Assembly (NCBI GenBank): GCA_934045075.1
Contig: OW203734.1
Location: 14,940,016-15,004,015, forward strand
Source: Yponomeuta sedellus
Lineage: Eukaryota; Arthropoda; Insecta; Lepidoptera; Yponomeutidae
DNA: 64,000 nt
Direction: 5' to 3'
Shown: piece by piece, positions 1-12,082 of the stretch
Numbering within the stretch: position 1 is the stretch's first letter
How the letters are laid out: each line of letters begins with the position of its first letter
Made by a program: the position numbers and the translations under genes
The notes under the pieces: model-generated
Told to the model about the DNA's origin: nothing
What the model saw: only the letters and a program-made list of their open reading frames with translations
Databases searched by the model: none

Positions 1-290
1 CTTTGTTCAACTAAAACGGAGGGCCCTATAGTCAGCGGTTAACCATCTAATCGCCACAATTTATCAAATTCCAGTGGGTTGCTTTATCTAATTTAATTTA
101 CTCGAGTCGCCAAATCTCCGCTTTACCTACAGAGACGAAGAATAGTGTATATCAACCAAAGTTAATAATACATTTCTACTTTTTTTGGCTTTCTAGGATC
201 TTAAATATAAAAAAGAAGAAAATTAGTTATCTAGGTCATGGGTTGCAACATGATAGGTACCGACTTCTTTTAGTTATAATAACGGGCTAG
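1..290. other. unassigned AT-rich sequence
   Basis: No coding frame, repeat boundary or RNA gene could be recognised here. A purine-rich (GGA/GAA) stretch begins near 290 and leads into the LINE-like tail downstream. Confidence 0.5.
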
Positions 291-588
291 ATCGAGGGAA
301 GGAGGAGGAGAAGAAGAAAGTCGTGGCTCAGAAATAACAGGGAATAGACAGATGTAGCCAGTAGTCGAAGACCTGTTTCGTTTGGCAAGAAACAAAAAAG
401 AATATGCGGAGCTGATGGCCAACCTCCATTAGTGGAGAGGCACCGGAAGAAGAAGAAGGATCTGCGAAAAACTGCAGGCAGATGCTGAATGCGGCAAGCT
501 GAAGACAGGGCGCTTTAGCGCTCATTAGAGGAGGGCTATGTCCAGCAGTGGACTAAATAATATAGCCTAAACAAGAAGAAGAAGAGAA
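291..588 (+). mobile_element. LINE 3' end fragment (GGCTATGTCCAGCAGTGGAC family)
   Basis: The segment ends with the motif GGCTATGTCCAGCAGTGGAC, then TATAGCCT and a (GAA)n tail. The same end recurs at 2750-3012 and 44362-44620 (inverted), 17591-17735, and in a palindromic form at 18531-18600. Upstream of the motif, a stretch rich in basic codons looks like the decayed C-terminal coding end of a non-LTR retrotransposon. The simple-repeat tail and variable 5' truncation fit LINE copies. The clade cannot be assigned by eye. Confidence 0.55.
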
Positions 589-593
589 GTTTT

Positions 594-808
594 GACGGCC
601 TCTGTGGCGCAGCAGTAGCGCATATGCCTACCATGCAAGAGGTCCCGGGTATGAACCCTGGCTGGGGGCAAAAAAAACCCCAGGTCTTGGATGTTTACAT
701 GTTTGTGATGTCGTTGTTTCTGGTTCCCACGACACAGGGTATCCTAGTGTGGGGTCAGAAGCAATTTATGTGCCTGTTTGTTTGTAAATGTTATATGTTA
801 TTTAGAGT
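594..808 (+). mobile_element. tRNA-derived SINE, family B, copy 1
   Basis: A tRNA-like head (A box around TGGCGCAGCAGTAGCGCA, B box close to GGGTATGAACCCTGG) is followed by a body containing ACATGTTTGTGATGTCG and ACACAGGGTATCCTAGTGTG. Copies at 45021-45230 and 51360-51575 show the same order, and the B box here is slightly degraded relative to them. The head is a retroposon pol III promoter, not a functional tRNA gene. Confidence 0.8.
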
Positions 809-964
809 AAACAAAATGTCATTGCAAAATCCAAACATTCACAGAAAGCTTTGTCATAGAATGTGGCACAACAAACAATATGAAAACATTTGAAAAAGAA
901 TTAAAAAAATTGTTTTTAATTTTTTTTAACAACATTGCTTGAAGTCGTTTAGCTATAAATAATT

Positions 965-1128
965 GTCTGCCTCGTTGGTCTAGCCGTTAAGGCACTTAGG
1001 TACCAAGACAGAGGTCGTGGGTTCGATTCCCACTGGGGGCCGCCTTACGGGGTTTCAGTCTGGGTGTATTTTCATGTTCCTTGCCTTCTTGCCATAGTAC
1101 AGGGTATCCTAGTTTGAGACCTGCCCTC
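965..1128 (+). mobile_element. tRNA-derived SINE, family C
   Basis: The head has a well-formed A box (TGGTCTAGCCGTTAAGGC) and B box (GGGTTCGATTCCC), followed by a tail with TTTTCATGTTCC and ACAGGGTATCCTAGTTTGAG. The tail is clearly related to that of the family B SINE at 594-808 although the head differs. A second copy lies inverted at 4276-4468. The copy ends where a short MITE begins. Confidence 0.75.
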
Positions 1129-1129
1129 C

Positions 1130-1257
1130 TATTACGTAAGATTCCACTCTATCGAGTGAAGCATTAAGACGAAGTGTCAAAAAATGTATGCATTTGACAG
1201 CCGGAGTAGCTTAAAAAAAGTAAAAATGAACGTCAACTCAGTGGAACTTACGTAATA
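1130..1257. mobile_element. short MITE-like element with 18 bp inverted ends
   Basis: The left end TATTACGTAAGATTCCACT and right end AGTGGAACTTACGTAATA are reverse complements apart from one inserted base. They enclose about 90 bp of non-coding sequence. Size, inverted ends and lack of coding potential fit a miniature inverted-repeat transposon, inserted in or beside the tail of the preceding SINE. Confidence 0.55.
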
Positions 1258-2749
1258 ATGCCCCAGGTCATGTGATTGTGTTGTGTGGAATTATTAATTT
1301 TATTGACAACGTAAGTTTAGAGTAAATAGAGATTTGTTTTGTTCCTCAGTCACTTTTCTTTGCCCCAGTACCTGCGTAACTGCGTTGTGTATCAGACCGA
1401 TAGTGTCTCGCTTGTCTTTTGCAAAATTATTCGCACCATTTGGTCCAAGAATGCTGTTATTGCCGGTAGATTAGGCGTTTCACCTTGTAAATTATTAACA
1501 AGAAGCCTTCTTTACGGTAGTTTCGCTGAGCGATAAGTTCTAATGCGTAGACCATTTAGTAAGTAAGTAAGAGTAAGTAAGAGTAAGAAATGTTTATTCA
1601 TAAACCATAACACCAAATAGACCATACAATATGCATGGCAACATAGAACTGAAGATTTAAATACTTACACTTAACTAACATAAGACTGTAATAATATACT
1701 AGACTAACATGCAGACACAAACAGTTTATAACTATTATAATATTACATAGGTTGATCCCAATGTGTGTTATGGTTATAAAAAGGCCGCTGTCTCAGCATA
1801 TTGTCACGGGTTATGAACCCGAGACCACTGGTTTTCTGACAGGGCCTGCACGTGACGACACGAGAAATCACGACAGATACGAAAAACACTTAAATGCAAT
1901 AATATAACCTTATCATTCATATAATACGTACAACAACGGATGCACGAAAGCACAGACAACAAGATACTATAATTATTTATCTTTTACATTAATACAAAGG
2001 TCATGTAAGTGTTCCGTGTACATTATGAATCCTTCTATTCATCGATTTCAATCCAGATAATATACAGAATCAAATTTTTAGCTAATATACATTTAAGGCT
2101 AAGGCTAAAGGGGTGGTTTGGCAATAACCTACACAACACGAGAACTCGTCCAGTGAACTTCGGCAATTCGTCTGATGAGATGCTTGAAAGAGATGCCTTA
2201 TCAAATTAGCAAATACAACAAATAATTACAATAGAGAGTAAATAATCCCATGCAAGTGAATAAATTATAATAAATAAATAAAATGTATTTACCTACATAT
2301 ATATATCTATATATATGTAAATACTGTTAAATTAATTAATGAATAAAACCCCATAAATAAGAAATATTATGACTAATTATGGGACAGACTAGAACTTTCA
2401 CGACCGTTTTCAACAATAACATCTGTAGGCACCTGTACTATCTTGTTGTAGGTATTTATATAGGGCGTCCCAAGGTTATGTCCACAGCCCTAACTATGAC
2501 CATTTAAATTAAACCAGATGCGGTGCAATCGGACAAATCGGCTGAATCGATTTTGACAAGTGAGATGTCAAATTAAAGGTATTGATGAAGCGAATTTCAC
2601 TAAAAACGTCACGAAAAAATAAAATGGCGGATAGTGTTTGGAAAAAGTAGCAAGAAATATCAAACGAAAGAACTCGCCTGATGAGCAGTCTTAAATAAGA
2701 TACATGAGTCTGTTGAATTGTCAACCTCTGTAGGCAAGACTATTTCAAC
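1258..2749. other. unassigned non-coding stretch
   Basis: AT-rich, with short simple repeats near 1555-1600 (GTAA-rich) and 2255-2330 (ATAA and TATATA). These resemble decayed LINE tails. The small reading frames have no recognisable domains. Confidence 0.45.
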
Positions 2750-3012
2750 TCTTCTTCTTCAGGCTATATTAGTTCACTGCTGGACATAGCCCTCCTCTAA
2801 TGAGCGCTATAGCGCAAGGTTGTGCGGTTGGGGGGTAATCCCCCCAATGATGGTACGCTGGGCATGCGGGTTGGGGATCGCAGTTTGGTGGAATTGTACT
2901 GCAGGGGGCGCTGCTGCCCAACCCCCGGTCTGTGTCCCTTAGTCGCTTTTTACGACACCCGCGGGAAGAATTTGGGTTGTTGCTATTCTCTAGGCCGACA
3001 CCACACGGCTGC
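2750..3012 (-). mobile_element. LINE 3' end, same family as 291-588
   Basis: On the minus strand this reads from a conserved block containing GTCGTAAAAAGCGACTAAGG, through GCATGCCCAGCGTACC and the GGCTATGTCCAGCAGTGGAC motif, to TATAGCCTGAAGAAGAAGAG. The copy at 44362-44620 is colinear with it. The (GAA)n tail marks the 3' end, so the copy is 5'-truncated. Confidence 0.65.
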
Positions 3013-4275
3013 CTATCTACCTATATTTTATTATGAGAATGGAGTCTGATAAGGTTGAATTATCTATTGATTCATCTAGGTTTTGTCTAAAATATTGTAG
3101 CACACGGATTTATAGTTTTTTTAATGATTTATAGCAAAACCCTAATGTTTTTTTTTAAAAAGTAGACGAAACCTACCAAATAATAGAGGTATTCTACTGT
3201 TTAATGAATATATGGATGCATCATTTGCTTAGATTCATAACTAAGCATATTTGGCTCTTGAGGGTTCTCGTCTACTATTCAATGATAAAGACTTTCGTAT
3301 TGTGCAATAAGAAAGGCACGTCCGAAAATCGGGTCTCTGAACACTAAGCGCCCTTGGTTCCTGACTAACCTGCTTTCTACACGAGAAGATAATGGTTTAC
3401 GTTACAGTCATTTGTCTGCTCCCGAGACGCTAAGGCGAGAAACAGTTCGCCTAGAAACCAATCTAGATATTCCACTGCAAAAAAAAATCTTACTTACGTC
3501 GGGAGTTACCTTGATCGATAAGTGGTAGAGTGAATCAGTTAAGAATCGTTTATATACATAGTAAATGGTTCGTGCTGATCGGTGGGTCCGTAGATTTTGC
3601 ACGTTTGTTATTCTGCGTGTAAACATGTTCCACCAGGGCCGCGCTTCATAGTTTATTATGACAATTCGATTTTCATTGTGTTGCGTAGCCGACGAGCACA
3701 CAATTAGTTGTTCTAATTGTGTGTTCTTCTAATCGACTATGCAATATATATTTACATATTCTATAATATTTACGTACTTCGCTTCCTTTATAGTAAATTA
3801 TACTTTTATGTCTCATTGCCTTGCTCTCTAATTTTTCGTATAGTATTTATAGTTTAGTTTATGCAGTTATTTTATTACGCATAACACTATATTAAAATGT
3901 AGGTTTATTCCATTTCACCTTAATTGAGTATATTTTAAATTGCATTTAAACTTTTTTCTCTTGTTTTTTTGCACGCCTACGAATTTTTCTTTTACCTCCT
4001 GCGGTTGACTGGTAGCGTTGTTCTTTTTTTATGTGCATTTAAAGTGTTTATAAATAAATATAGGTACACCAAATTCAAATTGTCATAGAACAATTAAGTA
4101 TTGTAGGTGGCGCCCTAACAACAATCACCTTTACACGATCTCTTGGGTGTCTGTCGTCTATTTCGGTTTGTGTCAATATTGAATTTATGTGTCTGTCCGT
4201 CCTCTTTGTGTTTACGAAGGTAATAGCAATAATAATTACCAAAACCTAATAATAACTTTCACATTACACAATTAC
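3013..4275. other. unassigned non-coding stretch
   Basis: No exon, RNA gene or repeat boundary was recognised. A 97-codon minus frame at 3408-3701 shows no domain, signal peptide or splice context and is treated as chance. Confidence 0.45.
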
Positions 4276-4468
4276 TGACCTGGTCCCAAACTAGTATGTC
4301 CCTGTGCTATGGTGAGTAGGCAAGGACATCACAAACATGAAAATAGACTCAGGATGAGACAATTTCTAGAAACCAAATACGGAAGCCTCCAATGGGAATC
4401 GAACTCACAACCTCTGGTTTGGCAGTGCGAAATGTTAATCGCTATACTTTCGAGGCAGTTAGAGATGT
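4276..4468 (-). mobile_element. tRNA-derived SINE, family C, copy 2
   Basis: Read on the minus strand, an A-box-like TAGCGATTAACATTTCG and a B box GAGTTCGATTCCC are followed by TTTTCATGTTTGTGATGTCC and CATAGCACAGGGACATACTA. The order and tail match the family C copy at 965-1128, with more substitutions, suggesting an older insertion. Confidence 0.65.
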
Positions 4469-5689
4469 TCTGTCGCATAACGCTTTGCCAAATAAAACAC
4501 TGTGCGGCAAAAGATGAAGACAAAATCTAAATCAATCAAAAGAGTTGGCTACTGAACATGCAATACAAACTATCAAACTGTGACGGTTCCCAGGATATCA
4601 CGGCAGAACCATGAAGCCGGTACGGAAATAGATAAGCAGAATTTATTAGCTCCAGTAGAGAGCCAAGTTTTAGGCGTCCGGCCAACGCTGTGTCCGGAAT
4701 TAATATCGTCTTGTATCTAGCGAAAATAATGAAAGACATAATTAGCTGAGCTTTTAGTTGTTACGTTACAAGTGTAGCTTTATTCTAATTTTCACCCATT
4801 CTACTAATATTGATTTGACATAATTTTCACCACTAAAAATAAAAGCAGTAATATTCTTTTTAAAGAAGAAGATGAATCAGATATTACAACGACACACTTT
4901 TATTATATCTGTGCAGCGACTGATAAAACGGGCAGAATAAAACACTTTTAATTCTATATCAGTAATTTGCGTGTTTTTAGAACCCGCTAAAGTACGTAAA
5001 GTGCGCTGCGCTTAACGTAGAGTAGATATTGTAAAATTTTAAGGGTATTGACTTGTTTAGTTTTTAAATTCAAAACTTTTTTTTGTTGCTTTCTTTTTCT
5101 GTATTACTCACTTATTAGAACGTCGGAACCTGTAAGTGAATCGTCACCATTTATTGCGCGTACTAGTGACGGATTTATTGGCCACCCTAATTATAAATAA
5201 CAAATATAAAGACATAGCTATGATACATTTCTACGGGCGTCGTCGCCCCCCAGTAACATAATATATTTTACGGTTGCGAATGAGTCTATTAGTACTGTAT
5301 TAACCTTGAAGCATTTGTGATTTATGCAAAATCAAGCCACACGCCGCCTGTAGAGTATTCATGAATGATAGTTATTACACTGAGTTAGAATAGAACTGTA
5401 AAACACATGGTGTCAAAGGACGAGTAGTGACATCAAGATCATTAGGTTGCTGACATGAACAGGCGCTGGGCGTTAATTTTGTTCTCTAATTAGGAACCCG
5501 TCGGTACCAACTGTCGTAAAAAAGTTATGAACGCAACCATACAGATTTAGGTACTCCGTGAAATTACGAAGGCCTCTACAAAATTAGCAAGCGGAGGAGC
5601 CCGTAGCCACCATTAAAAATACGACAATACGACATCTGGAATCGATATTTTCGAACACGACAACGACATCGCCTTTCAAAAGTTTAAGT
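4469..5689. other. unassigned non-coding stretch
   Basis: AT-rich sequence in which I see no coding exon, repeat boundary or RNA gene. Confidence 0.45.
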
Positions 5690-6102
5690 CCAGGGAGCCA
5701 ATTCTCACTTCATTAGCAAATCATTCGTATACGACTCTTAAGACTTATGACCTGGAATTCTACATAAAATGTCGAGCGAGCGACAGCCAAAATCTGTATT
5801 CTGAACGCCATGCTAGATTGAATTCGATTGAGAATATAAATGTCTAATGAATCTGTCGAGTTATCTCATATTATTTTTATGCGACAATTTTGAAGGATTA
5901 AACATTTTGTCGCATAAAAATCAGTTTCTTGTATTCTCACAAAGTCGTACGCGCAAATTTGCTTATAAATTTCGCTCGCTTTGAGGTGTCATAATGTCGT
6001 AATCATACTCATAATTGGCTGTCGTTCGACTTTTTATGTAGAATTCAAGCCTTAGAGTCGTATACGAATTATTTGCTAATGAAGTGAGAATTGGCCCCCA
6101 GG
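5690..6102. mobile_element. 413 bp MITE with long inverted ends
   Basis: The outer ends are near-perfect inverted repeats: GCCAATTCTCACTTCATTAG on the left and its complement ending at about 6095. Complementarity continues inward through GTATACGACTCT and GAATTCTACATAAAA, giving arms of roughly 100 bp. At the centre a separate hairpin pairs ATTTTTATGCGACAA (5873-5887) with 5907-5921. There is no coding capacity. The superfamily is unclear because no target duplication stands out. Confidence 0.7.
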
Positions 6103-6639
6103 TGCGACTTAGGTGGGAAATTTCCTAGTAAAAAAATTGGGTGCGCCGGGGCAGCGACGATTAGAATTTCTAATACAATGTAAGTATAATGAAAAAACAG
6201 ATACTACGCTGCCGAGAGTAATTTATCAGTGTACTGTTTATATCTCTAACATTTTATTGGCAGTTAATAGCAAATGTAGGGCAGCAAAATTTGGTGGACT
6301 CATGCCGGTAGCGGTTAGATTAGAATTAAGCTAAGTCCAGCTATGGTGCGGAAAGCCAAATCCCTGTCTATTTTTAAGGTAAGGGAGTACTATCTCAATA
6401 CTATAGTGTAAAACCTACTGTAATGTTATTATTTGTAAATATTGTTCTGTTGTTTGTATTTTACTTATGTCCTTTGAATGTGTATGTTTTGTTAATTATT
6501 TATGTATTTATATATAAAAATATATTTGTGTAAATTATTTGTACGTATCTAATAATAAATAAAATACATTTACTGTGTTATTTAGGCATGTATTCATATA
6601 CATCTGAAATTATAATTTTGTATGTTTGTACATCTACTT

Positions 6640-6735
6640 TCTTCTCCAATGTATAAGGCCAGCCCATCCAAAGGTTGTCTAAAAGATATCAATTTTAGTA
6701 ACTAGGCCGTCGTCTGTACTCTTAGGTTAAGAAAT
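6640..6735 (+). mobile_element. LINE 3'-terminal fragment, RTE-like
   Basis: The run GGTTGTCTAAAAGATATC...AGGCCGTCGTCTGTACTC, followed by AATAAAGTGTTCTC, resembles the 3' ends of RTE-type LINEs common in Lepidoptera, as far as I recall that family. It leads into the palindromic AATAAAGTGTTCTC block at 6733-6832. Confidence 0.4.
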
Positions 6736-6749
6736 AAAGTGTTCTCTAT

Positions 6750-6832
6750 CCATATATAGATAGATAGAGAACACTTTATTGTACACAAAATTTTTATGTA
6801 CAATAAAGTGTTCTCTATCTATCTATATATGG
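6750..6832. repeat. perfect 36 bp inverted repeat
   Basis: Positions 6750-6785 and 6797-6832 are exact reverse complements around an 11 bp AT-rich spacer. Each arm contains TAAAGTGTTCTCTATC. A third, direct copy of that motif sits at 6733-6750, just outside. It would extrude as a long hairpin. The shared motif suggests two copies of a LINE tail inserted in opposite orientation. Confidence 0.85.
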
Positions 6833-7811
6833 TCGAGAATGGGACAGATTGAAGGGCATTAGGCAATTTTTGAAGTTCAAGAAAGTACTTAATTTATCTC
6901 GGAAGATAAGGTAAATCCGGACTCACAAGGCTATTAACGCTAGAAGCACAGAGAGAGAGATAAGCGTAGACAAGTTCAAATATTTGCGAAGGTCGACGCC
7001 GCCCGGCGAATCGCACACGTAATTGTGTCGGCCGATAACACACGTAGAATCAACAATCGATCTTTTTGTGTGTCGGAAAGTACAAAGCACAGTTTGCCTT
7101 TTTTCACTTCGCAAATAATAACATATTGATTGAGCAGTCTTTTCCTCAATGAGTTTAAATCTGAACACTGGCAGTTTGATAAGTAATCGTATTATATTTT
7201 GTTTTTTAATATATTTGTCAAGTAACAATATAATCCTTTGATCCTGTTTGATAGACACATTTTCTCATGACCTGCGGTTATCAAAGAACGATAAATAAAA
7301 ATCTTCGTGAATAGAAACTGCCTACATTGTGACATAGAGTTAAATGTAAACGACTGTCTGAGATTAGAGTGACGTGAATGAACCAACGTGTTATCTTTAT
7401 TGCAAGACAGAAAAAAACCTCGTGAGAGCTGTTGCTGGTTCTAAATATGGTCTAATTGGTATTGACTTCTTTGATTCTCTAAAGATTAAAATGTACACCT
7501 CGGCCTTATTTTTATGCTTAGATACTGCAGTGGCCATTCAGGGTGCTCTAGACTTACTACTGGGCTCATACATGCCACATAGGTCTTTCATAACAAGTGA
7601 AATAAAATTCAGTTCTTGAAAAACAATGCAAAAAGAGTTGTCAGCAAGAAAACTTCATAGTAACAGAAAACTGCAACGCTGGCACGTGGGACATTTAGAA
7701 ACAAAACAAAATCGTTGCCAAGGAAACTTCGAAAAGAGACGTTCTAGTCATGTCGGTGGCACCAAGATGCGAACTCTTTACTGAAAATCTAGTAGAAGAA
7801 TAAAAACTCAC
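6833..7811. other. intron of the ADAMTS-like gene, no exon seen
   Basis: This lies downstream of exon 7812-8031 on the minus strand and should be intronic. I found no acceptor followed by a propeptide or metalloprotease coding exon. Small frames on both strands carry no recognisable domain. Confidence 0.4.
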
Positions 7812-8031
7812 CGCAAATCAAGCCTTAGGTCCTTGCCGTCGACAGTCAGATTGTAATGCAGCATGTGGTCCAAAGTGTGGTCTTTGAGGTGGAGGTCGCG
7901 TCTGGCACGCGGGTGTCCGTGGCCATGGTCGTGTTCCAGGGTATGGGAGACAAATTCTCCGTCGTGCGACACCTTGACCGGGGTGACGACCTGCGCCTTC
8001 GTCGTGTCGAGGTGTCGGTGGGAATATATAC
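7812..8031 (-). CDS. ADAMTS-like metalloprotease, propeptide exon
   Basis: This is an internal coding exon of a probable secreted ADAMTS-family zinc metalloprotease. It is bounded by a strong acceptor (TTCTTCTTTCACAG) and a consensus donor (GTGAGT). It encodes 72 whole codons plus two split ones. The segment VVTPVKVSHDGEFVSHTLEH, then a histidine-rich stretch, a basic RARR, and a block ending LHYNLTVDGKDLRLDLR matches the layout of the M12B/ADAMTS propeptide domain. The propeptide keeps the enzyme latent during secretion. The exon enters after one base of a codon, which fits the exon ending at 14547, and leaves after two bases. GC content and third-position diversity stand out from the flanks. 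The subtype cannot be set without the catalytic exons. Confidence 0.75.
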
Positions 8032-8072
8032 CTGTGAAAGAAGAAGTTTGACTATCTTTACACAAGTATAAT

Positions 8073-8102
8073 ATGCGGACGAAGTCGCGGGCAACAATTA
8101 GT
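8073..8102 (+). mobile_element. Helitron-like 3' end remnant beside a splice acceptor
   Basis: The sequence GCGGACGAAGTCGCGGGCAA followed by CAATTAGT resembles the terminal block of lepidopteran non-autonomous Helitrons, which end in CTAGT. It sits about 40 bp upstream, in gene sense, of the acceptor for exon 7812-8031, where branch-point sequence is expected. The final CTAG is mutated. Confidence 0.35.
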
Positions 8103-11100
8103 TTGAGTTTGCTTCTTGTAGTCCTAGGTTGAAAAGGTCTGTTCTTCTTTTATCGTTAAACTTCCTACGCTTGGGCTACTAGCCTATGATAGCCTAGTGC
8201 TTGGCTGTCCCTTCGCCTGAGCTGCGCGTACCTCTTCGCTCCATCCCGCTCCGCTAGCTAGTTGGACTTTCAAGGGACTTTTTGGATGCGGTTTCATCAC
8301 GTCGTGGCCATCACCATCTCGGCAGCGGCTCGGACTCTGGAGGCCCATCACCACCTTACAAGTATTGAAGGTTATAACTTTTTGGTTCATGTTCAGGTTC
8401 ATAGTTTTATTAATAATAAGGCCCTGAGCATATTGTAATCAGTATTTCTCTGGGCCATTCTGAGCCGCAAAGAGATAACAGCTAACATAGAACAAATAAA
8501 AAGAATCTCACCATCAGCACATTTTAATTGCACCTGAAGCTTTCTCGGAATAGCGGAAACAAGTAAAACAATACGACAGCAGAAATGCCTTAGATGGACA
8601 ACCACAAGATCGTAATACTTACGCAGAGTTACGATTTAAAAGTTTCTACAAAAATAATATAATAACCCAATTGAGCTCTACTTTGATGACCAGTAAAATT
8701 TGAGTAATGCAAGTATGTAATGTTAGAGGACGGTTTCAACCAATATTGATGAATTGTGGTTGCCCATCTGATTGGTAACAGTGCTGATGTTAGTAAATAC
8801 TGGCGATCTCGCACGTGGTGCGAGATATGACGTAAGATAAAGAATCGTATGATACTGTCATCCGACACCGACTTACATACGAATTGTTACAGATGTTATT
8901 AATTACTATGATCGGTAAATGTTAAAACACAATGAAGTGTCCTGATTTCATGTGCTGAGCTGGTGAACTGTGAATATTTTAAATTTGCGTAATAGACAAT
9001 CATAGTATGTTTTTTAATCGTGTTCTTAATCATGTTCTTAATCAGTGTTTCTTTATTCACCCGCCTACAAGGTCTTATCGCGCCAAACCATTGTTTATTT
9101 TTTAAAGGGTCATGTTATCTAGCCAGCCAGTATTCATCCCATAAATCCTTTCCCAAATCACGCAAATGTCACGTCAAACTCGTAATGTAATCTGTGGTAG
9201 AGTGACGCGGTGGTGGCGCGGGGGGCGGTACGGGTCAATGTCACGCGCAGCCCTACAGATGGCGCCAGACCACTGGCGCCGGCGCAGTACCCGGCCACCT
9301 CTGAACTGATACGTTGCTATAATATATTAAAACAGGTCTAATCGGGATTATTTATTAGGTACAATTCTATTACCGTAGATTCTCTAACATTATTTAAGGT
9401 TACATTTTAATATAGATAAAACTGTATGAAAGTCGCGAGTTATTAAAAATACTGGTGTACTTTTGCTTTTCTTTGGTCTAATTTTGGTGCAATTTGTGTG
9501 CTTTTGTTTGCTTAGATTTAAAGTGACTTCACTTATACAAAATGCTTACAAAATTTACTTTTCTTTGATATTTTATGCAATTGTGTAATGTTTCAATCCA
9601 ACAAAAAAAAATAGTATGCGCAACTTAGCGATTTGCCTTTGCCGGCAAGATTGTCAAAAGCGAAAACTAATTGGGATTCATACTGAAATTAAAATATTTT
9701 TTGTAATAGTGTATAAAACAAGTATTTCATAGCACAGGAAATGAGAAAATAGAAAAAGTGAAGAAAGTGGGTATATTTATTCCTACCATTTGATTGAATT
9801 GAATTTAATTCAGTTGGATAAATTGGCTTTATTGCTACTTCCAGAAATAATGGAATTATTGTCGCAATTCTGATGACCGAGACATCACTAGATAAACCCA
9901 AAAAAATATTTCTGAGTATGGTTCATACAAAACAGGGTCGTATAGGAACGGTCCACTTGTTAACATTGTTATTTTCATAGTCGTTATTGTCTTGATGACT
10001 ACACAGCGTATCGCTCTCTATTTCTAAAATTACATAGGTAAGTACATATTGTATGGTTGATTGGTTTGTATATCGAGACATATTTGGTAGAACTAATGTT
10101 TGTTCATGGTTATATGGTTATGTAATTGGATTTTACCTTCATGAGCCTTCTTTAGCGTAATTGTATTAATATTACAATATAACTTTGACCTTTGCATCTA
10201 CGTAATGCGATGTTTTATAGGTTTATACGGCGTCTTCTCGGCGCACCTTCAATTACACCAGATGGGTGAAGCGACCACTCGAAGCTGCAGTACCTGGGAC
10301 AATGTTTTTAGATGGCGTAGGCTTGCCCAGCACCTATATAATCCTGACAGCATAGACAGCCTAGTCCACAGGAAAAACAAGAGAATTCGTACGAAGCCAA
10401 ACAATCCGTCAAACAATCCGCGGGTTTCCTAACGATGATTTCCTTCACAATTAGCGTGTGGTAGGGCTACTACAAAATTGTGCTATCAAACGCTAGCTGT
10501 ACGTAACTACGAAGAATCAAAGTATTTATTTAAGTCTGTGAATTCTTCCCCTAGTGACAACATAGTTACGAGTTCCCAGAATTTTGACTTATCTATGATA
10601 CTGTTACATCAAATGACCCATTTCGTAGGAAACCCAGCCTGACGCAGCGTAGGCCGGCGCTATAAATATGAAACCTCGACTTTTATGGCCACACAGGTTT
10701 TACGGACTAAATAAATTAAAGTTATTAAAATATAGCCCTTAATCAATTCCGAATAGGAGCTAAGTATAATAAATTGAAAATGCATTACAACTGTACGTTT
10801 GTTTTGCAAGATAAAATATTTTTTTAAATTCCATCTTTGTCTTACCACCTACCTATCATTTTGAATCGTGTGTCCAAAGGCGACACGCTTAATGTATCAG
10901 CATTAGAGCAGGTGTGAAGATAGATGTTATTTTGCACAAGCAAAACTGATTCTTATGACTACCTACTTGATTCTCATTATTAAGTAATTTCGCACTGTAG
11001 GGCGTCCCGCCAAGGCCGTGAAGTATAATTAGTGGGGTTATTTAATTCAATTGATTAGTTTCCATCGTGACTGGCGGCCCCCTGTAGCTATAAGTGCGAC

Positions 11101-12082
11101 AGGTGTAGGTCTCTTGCCCAGTAGGAAGCTTTAAATATCAGTGAATTAGGCCGAGTCACAAATCCGATTTTTTTCAGAACCTAAATGATGAAAGTTAATC
11201 GACACTTTCTCTTATAAAGCCATGCACGAATCGCGCGATAAAGTGTTGTTGTTTCCGCGCGCGTGCCACCCAAAGTCCACTGGCCGGCAATACATTCATA
11301 ATATTAAAATTTATGAATTTAATTCCAAGGTAGTGGCGGATAGTCATGTGTCTTGTTCTGTGAAATTTGTATTTCTCAAAATATTACGGCAAAAGATAAT
11401 TTGGCTGACAGATAGTCACATCTTCGTCTTATCAATGTGACTTCGTTTCATAATTACTATCAATGTTTAATTTTAGATCTTACAAAAACTCGGCGTCGCC
11501 TTTTTCGCGTTATCTTAGAAAAACATAAGGATCGTATGTTTGTACATAAGTTGTCTATTCTGATGTAACGCGAAAATACAGCGGATGTTTGTCGTGTGAC
11601 AAAAACTAGCGTAATATTGTGATTCTAATTTATTCTACGATGCTCGCCATGACTAAAGGTGGATTAAAGTAGAACCCTTAATTACTTTACTGCCCATATC
11701 ATCACCGATTTAAATCATACTCTGCCCCTACTCTATTGCTTCCGTGAATTGAACATACTAGACTATTTAATTCTAAAACTAAAACTTCGTAAACAAAATG
11801 TTTTTCTACATAATTTCAATTCAGTAACGTGGAAGGCATTTTTTCTGCGCTTGTCTCCATTATACCACTTTTTTCGTATGGAGTTCTCTTGACCGCAGAA
11901 AAAGGCGAGTCTATAATACTAGTCTATTCGTACTACTCCGACCAAATTACTAAAACATTCGGAAAAACAATACTAAGACTAGGAAATTCAGAGCCTATCA
12001 AGCCTTGTTACCTACTTCTCAGTCTTAATTAATCGTTTATTACCGGTCAAAGGTAGTAAAACACACTCTCGCGTGATACGCT
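8103..12082. other. ADAMTS-like intron, mostly unassigned
   Basis: Intronic on the minus strand. It holds a GC-rich island near 9195-9300, a small hairpin ATCTCGCACgtgGTGCGAGAT near 8806-8826, and at 10425-10460 a fragment resembling the TTTCCTCACGATGTTTTCC motif of the family D SINE. No exon was seen. Confidence 0.4.

Noticed and set aside
7856..8071. Two plus-strand frames overlapping the ADAMTS-like exon
   Set aside because: Antisense to a well-supported exon; their openness follows from its GC-rich codons.
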